From positions 5,923,388 through 5,987,387 of the forward strand of contig NC_079901.1 in the NCBI RefSeq assembly GCF_024868665.1: a DNA stretch of 64,000 nt. The letters are read 5' to 3'. Below are positions 36,079 through 64,000 of the stretch, piece after piece. This DNA comes from Triplophysa rosa. Lineage: Eukaryota > Chordata > Actinopteri > Cypriniformes > Nemacheilidae. The notes beneath the pieces were generated by a model. It saw nothing but the letters and a program-made list of their open reading frames with translations, was not told where the DNA came from and did not search any database. How positions within the stretch are numbered: the stretch's first letter is position 1; each line of letters starts with the position of its first letter. A program made the translations under genes and the position numbers.

Positions 36079-37161
36079 ATAAGTTTCTTGTTTCTGTATC
36101 AGTTCCTCGTTTGGTCTATTTAAACTGGAATGACATGCATGTTTAATTTTGTCTACCTGTCATCATATCATCATATCGTCATCTGAATAAACAACCCTTT
36201 TGTTTTTGCTGAGAAGATAAAGGAGGGTTAAAGCGACACATTTCATTTAAGCCATTAGACAGAATGGTCACACTGGGACAGCTCTTGATTGAAAGTGCTG
36301 CTCTTCATTTTTAATGCCTCTATTACAGGATATTAAATTGTGTGGATAGGAAAACAGGAAAAACGTCAACCAAAAATAAGAAAATAGAAGAACAATTTAA
36401 ATCCTATATATGCCATTGAAGTAATGCAGTAATTACCGACTATTATCTCTCTAATAAAAATGAGAGAAGTTAGTTGAATTATACATCCCCTTTTACGTTT
36501 CGTCTTAGCTTTCTGCTTATAAATTTTGATATAATATTGTTTTGTATTATTATTAGTATTAGTATTATAATTAGGCTACTACTGTCGTCATCATCATCGT
36601 CGTGAGAACACGAGGTACAATAATATGAAACAGCTTTTTTATGCTTTATTGAACATTTTGTTATAACAAAACAATGTTACAACATAAACATAACATAACA
36701 TTAAGAAACACTTAGATTAATGAAAAGAGAGAAAATAGAAAATAAAATATTACCAACAACTAAAAAAACAAACAAACACACACACAAAAAAAAAACAGGA
36801 GAGGGAATCACACAAAAAACAACTTTTTTTTTTACAAATTAAATCGGATGAAAAGCTTATAAGCATGAAATACAGCTTCATGTAGGCTAACTGGGTGCTC
36901 GTGACGTCATCACCCATTCAAGATACTGAACAGAAGACGTCCCATGCATGCGCGTGCACTTTTACTGAATCTAAAAACAGACAACTCATATATTTTTGCA
37001 GTTAGTCATGTGAGAGTTGAAGAGAGAATGAAGATCAAGAGAATGTTGCCGAACTTTGCATGTGCGCTCGTGTTTCTGTCTTGGGTACATCACTCTCGCG
37101 CTCTTGCACGCATCATTCAGACTCGCATTGAAGGAGGATAAATGAAGGAAGCAGCAGACAG
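36079..37161. other. Upstream region of trpc6
   Basis: AT-rich to about 36860, with short poly-A/T runs, then less AT-rich. The last 250 bases before the trpc6 ATG contain the likely first-exon leader. No TATA box is obvious; CG-containing motifs cluster at 36895-37110. An upstream in-frame TGA lies near 37126, which fixes the start at 37162. Confidence 0.45.
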
Positions 37162-60157
<22,996 letters not shown>

Positions 60158-60730
60158 CCTTTCTCTATGTGATGTGGATATCAGAAATAATAATTACATG
60201 CCCCTTTAAACATTTTGGCCGATTTAAAAAAATGCAGAAGACTGTGTTAAGTACAGTGGTAAATATTTCAAGTTTATGCAATTTGTTATATACTTACAAT
60301 GCTGGTGTGTGCTGTTGTGTTTCATTGCACATTTGAAGTGAATTAGTGTATGTTAGTGAAGGTGGCAATCGGTCACGATTGATGTTATGATTGAAATGTT
60401 ACTGTATGTGGGACCACTAAAGGTACCACTAAAAATTCTGCAAAACATGCTAGATCGACCTTAATAATTATAAACAAATTATTTATTTGTAAGGTTTGAC
60501 TGTGCAATTTATTAGTGTTTAAATGTAATGCTCATTTGATTTAGAATGTAATAAAATGTAATTATAAAAATAAATTCACATTTATTGTTCGCACATGCAC
60601 GCTCATTACTGTCCAAATATTTTGGGACTTTTTTGGTTTCGGTTTAGAAAGAAACTCAAGAGTGCATTCAATTTATGTACATTAAAGGCAGTTTGAATAT
60701 TGCAACTCTTGCTATTTCCAATAAATGCTG
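60158..60730 (+). other. trpc6: trpc6 3' untranslated region
   Basis: AT-rich sequence after the stop. Candidate polyadenylation signals AATAAA are at 60550-60555, 60569-60574 and 60720-60725. Which one is used cannot be told from sequence. Confidence 0.6.
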
Positions 60731-61600
60731 TTGAATTCATGCTGTTGAATATTCCACTTGTGGCAGTGAACGCTTTCCAAACCTTGTTCTTTTAGAATCA
60801 TTTCAATTCAAAGTTCAATTCCAGTCTATAGTCATTTTTCCATAGGTGAATTTTCCCATTCTCATGGCACTTGTTATACTACACTTATGCTCAGAATCAA
60901 CCATCTATAATAATATTTTCTCATGAGAAGCGCAATGATTCTCAACAGACTTTGCATTTTCACACTCCATAACAACCTTTATCAATGGGGTTAAAATAAG
61001 TTTCTCAAGTATATTAGAAGAATGGATTAAGGATTTTGTCATTTGTGTTTTCTTAATAGACTTTCATATTGCCTAAAAAGGTGGCTTTACCATGTTTCAA
61101 AAAATACATTTAAATATCAAATAAAAAACTAGATTTTTTCATAGAAAATAACAGGTCATGTAAGATACTTCTATATTATAATATTATTGCTGTAAACATA
61201 TCTTGGTCTTTTAAAGCTCTTCGAACTCCTCGTCCAGTTCTTTTTCCTTTTAGAGTTCATAGTAATTTGTAAACAATATATTATAAAATACCATTTTCCC
61301 AATAAAAACACCATTGATCCGAATTTATTGTACATTACATTAGAATAATATAAAATTATTCCTAAAATAAAGTTCAAGGCTAAAGCTTGGTTAACCTTTG
61401 CTGTTGAAAATATGATTTTATTGCTTTGGAGAAAAGTCATTTCAATTCATTTGATGGATACAGAATATACAGCATGACTAGCCCCACAGAAAAAACCCCA
61501 CAGATACTTTCAACACAATAATGTTATTTAATGTTCAGGCCTTAGATTTCTTTAATAGATGCTTTTCATTGATTATTGCAAACCTGGTTGCTGTGGGGAC
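60731..61600. other. Intergenic, nothing recognised
   Basis: AT-rich, with no convincing coding region, RNA gene or named repeat. Confidence 0.5.
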
Positions 61601-61667
61601 TTTAAATGCGGTTCAGTTTTGATTCACGACGTCTCACAGTAACAGGCAGGGCTGTTTGTCTTTTAGT

Positions 61668-61830
61668 TCAACCTGACCTCTCAAGAGTCTCACACCTTGT
61701 TTTCCCACCTGGCACCGGTGTGCTGAACTCGGCCCCCGTACAGATTCAATTCATCCAGCGCTATTACTCTGTACTGGAAATGGCTCAGAACCAGTGGAGA
61801 GCGGCGGTGAAGAGCTTTTATCAGTCCTGA
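61668..61830 (+). CDS. Possible terminal exon of an unrecognised gene
   Basis: A pyrimidine-rich acceptor-like 'gctgtttgtcttttag' precedes a 54-codon frame. It encodes SRVSHLVFPPGTGVLNSAP, then VQIQFIQRYYSVLEMAQNQW and a basic tail ending at TGA. GC content is higher than the surroundings, and the composition is protein-like. I do not recognise the family. It lies between trpc6 and the next gene, on the same strand. It could also be an open stretch by chance. Confidence 0.35.
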
Positions 61831-63660
61831 CCTCGACAGCTGCCTGCTTGATGACACACGTCATCCGGAGAGCTGAGAAATACATCATCATCCAAAACAT
61901 TTCCTGTGATTACATGTTATATAACAGAACATCCAATGATGGACACAATTCTCATATCATTGTGTAGATTATTTCTGTTCTGTCAGGGGATCATTATTCC
62001 AAAATAAACCAAAACCGGGTGATTTAAACCTTTAAGGTGGAAGGGCTTTGTACTATTACCCACAAAGGGTTTATTGTGTTATTACAATTTTCATCAAATT
62101 TTTCAAAATCAAATACTGTATAAAAAGACTGTGCACCAAGTCTTTAAGCAGCCAGACAATAAGCAGAATGCATAATAATGTGCAGTCAGCTGCACAGTCA
62201 CATCATTTTAACATAAACTCTTACAAACTTACCCAGATTTTGATCCTGGTAGCAGGCTGCTTTTAAGTTTTGCCAGGCTTCATAAAGATCTTATCTTATT
62301 GAATTATAGTTGTCAAGGTTACCAGAAATAATAGCAGGAGGAAGACGAAAAGAACATCCTTGGTCACTTTGACCCACTCAGAAGACGACACCAATGTAAG
62401 TGTATGAGAAAAGGGGCTTTGAATTAGATTTTCGGCACAGCGAAATTCAGACTGCTTTGGGCGGCCTTTATTAAAACTCATAAGGATTTTATTATAGGGT
62501 CATACAGTGGTAGCGATTGTGGTGTTCTTGTGACGTGGGTGATATCACGCTGCCAAGGCTAACAGTGACAAATGAAATATCAGTTTACCCACACATACAG
62601 TATGAAGGCGACATTACTTCAATGAAAAAAGCCCATTAACTCTTATTCTTTCTATTCAATATTTGCAGTTTTCATGATTATAATAAAATTATCTTTACAC
62701 AAAGATCTAAAACACAGAGAGAAGTTAATGTAAATGATTTCCTCAAGTAAATCAAACACCAGGACGACACAGGACATTGTTTCTATTAGTCAAAGATTAA
62801 AAGCATAAATGTTATAATAATTCCCGATTGTTGATTTTAAATGATGCATGATAAATTAATAGGACCATTATATGCAGAAAGTTTACAGCAGGACTAAATA
62901 TTGCTTTAGCGTGGAAAACCAGCTGGTGTGAAAATAGGTGGAAAATGATGCTTTAGTGTGGTAAAAATGGGCTTCAAAGGGCAAACAGAGCTCTTAACTG
63001 CTCTTCTGGAACTGAGCACACGAGTACATGGTGTTCACATTAATGAGTGAGCTCAGACAACGATGAATGTAAAACCAGCCCATATTCTTATTAAAAATCT
63101 CACCGGCACAAAGGTCACGGAAGGTTCAGAATGTTTGCAGATTGAAATAATCATAAAAATTATGGATTTGAGATTGTCAAACCCACAGCATGCGTAACCT
63201 CTGTGCAGATAAATAAGAAGGACATGCTTCCCCCTCCCATATGTGCACATGTCCTGTGGACCTTGCAGGAATATCTGGGCATGTTGGATGATATTTTATC
63301 TTTTTATTTCATTGCAACATTCATGACCACTGGTTCTTCATGATGATATTTATGTGTTTTTAGCTGGATGCCCACCATGTTTTGTGAATAAGACAAGTTT
63401 TGATTTTATTACATCGACTTTTAGTCAAAATTTGAGAGATTTTCTTTGTATAAAGTACTGATTGGATTCAATGAAATATAGATCGACTATTATTTTGAAA
63501 TGTTGACATGAACGAATATCATCAGTTCAAGGGCACTTTGAGATCTTAGAAATATAGTTTAAAATAGCACTACAAATTGTATATCCTGAAAATCTCAAAA
63601 CATTACCAAAATGCATACTTTTTAAATTAAGACGTTATAAGTACATTTTGAGTGATTGTA
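61831..63660. other. Intergenic, nothing recognised
   Basis: AT-rich. No coding region, SINE, LINE or DNA-element end is evident. Confidence 0.5.
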
Positions 63661-63834
63661 GATTTAAGGATAAGCCAAAGTCACAATTTTGTACAGCCTC
63701 TCACCACAAGGAGGAATACTTAGAGACGGTTTTATACGCAACACATCATAACCTCCAACTGAACAGCGAGGACGCATCACGTCAACCAGATTTGCGCTTT
63801 TAACTCGGACTGAAACACGACAACTAACTGTAAA

Positions 63835-64000
63835 ATGGACACTGTAAACACTTCCCTTGCCGATTCCACAGAGATTATGACCGGGGTAAGTGAGTTTATG
63901 GAAAAATACACGGACGAGATCTTGGGGCACGGTAAGGTCTCCGCGCGTAATTTTGGAGAGCAGGGGTCTTTACGCAGCAGCGCACCTGGATCAAGCGTCG
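63835..64000 (+). CDS. First coding exon of the downstream gene, possibly pgr (cut by window end)
   Basis: An ATG in good context (aaaATGG) opens a frame of 55 codons that runs off the window. It encodes MDTVNTSLADSTEIMTGVSE, then EFMEKYTDEILGHG. A GC-richer leader lies before it, unlike the AT-rich intergenic DNA. No domain is visible this early. In human, TRPC6 and PGR are neighbours transcribed the same way, with PGR downstream, and this gene is downstream of trpc6 on the same strand. Progesterone receptors also begin with a long, poorly conserved, domain-free exon. The pgr identity is therefore an inference from synteny. Confidence 0.5.
   Translation, partial: MDTVNTSLADSTEIMTGVSEFMEKYTDEILGHGKVSARNFGEQGSLRSSAPGSSV

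Noticed and set aside
36944..37141. 65-residue frame just upstream of trpc6
   Set aside because: It is in a different frame from trpc6 and shows no recognisable features. It may be an upstream ORF in the leader, but I have no support for that.

Overview
The window looks like nuclear DNA from a teleost fish, most likely a cypriniform. It has compact vertebrate genes with GT-AG introns. It also carries several copies of the palindromic MITE that opens 'acttcacccaaaaatgaaa' (abundant in cyprinid genomes), L2/CR1-type LINEs, Tc1 and hAT elements, and tRNA-derived SINEs. There is one 100-base assembly gap (33973-34072). No prokaryotic features, CRISPR arrays, rRNA or functional tRNA genes are visible.

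Region 1 (1-27000) is mostly intergenic repeats. In order it holds a (GA)n tract, nested MITEs, two pieces of an L2-type LINE, a tandem transcript-like repeat with a 1.56-kb Tc1 element inside one copy, and foldback elements. Next comes a 4.8-kb element with ACACTGTAAAA termini that carries spliced-gene-like exons, then degenerate tandem repeats around 16.4-18.8 kb. It ends with an hAT element with a perfect 8-bp target duplication, and two inverted Tc1 3' ends around 2.8 kb of other DNA.

Region 2 (27000-36100) holds fragments of poorly known genes: a two-exon start at 27808; a zinc-ribbon-like pair of exons at 31499-31975 with an in-frame TGA; and two tandemly duplicated exons coding for ATVSD-type repeats at 33133-33828. 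The first coding exon of rnf7 (a RING-box E3 subunit) lies on the minus strand at 34684-34858. A P-element/THAP-like MITE is at 35742-36075.

Region 3 (37162-60157) is a complete TRPC6-type cation channel gene: 12 coding exons, 2586 nt, 861 residues, with every splice phase consistent. Intron 2 (about 12.9 kb) is a stack of nested elements. These include a 5.3-kb full-length L2/CR1 LINE with an esterase ORF1 and endonuclease/RT ORF2 and an 11-bp target duplication, an LTR retroelement, a hAT element split by a solo LTR, and a SINE. The end of intron 2 and most of exon 3 are present twice as a near-identical 2.5-kb tandem duplication.

Region 4 (60158-64000) holds the trpc6 3' UTR, a possible terminal exon of an unrecognised gene at about 61668-61830, and the first coding exon of the next same-strand gene at 63835. 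The human order TRPC6 then PGR, in tandem, suggests that last exon may be pgr, but this is inferred from position rather than from a recognised domain.
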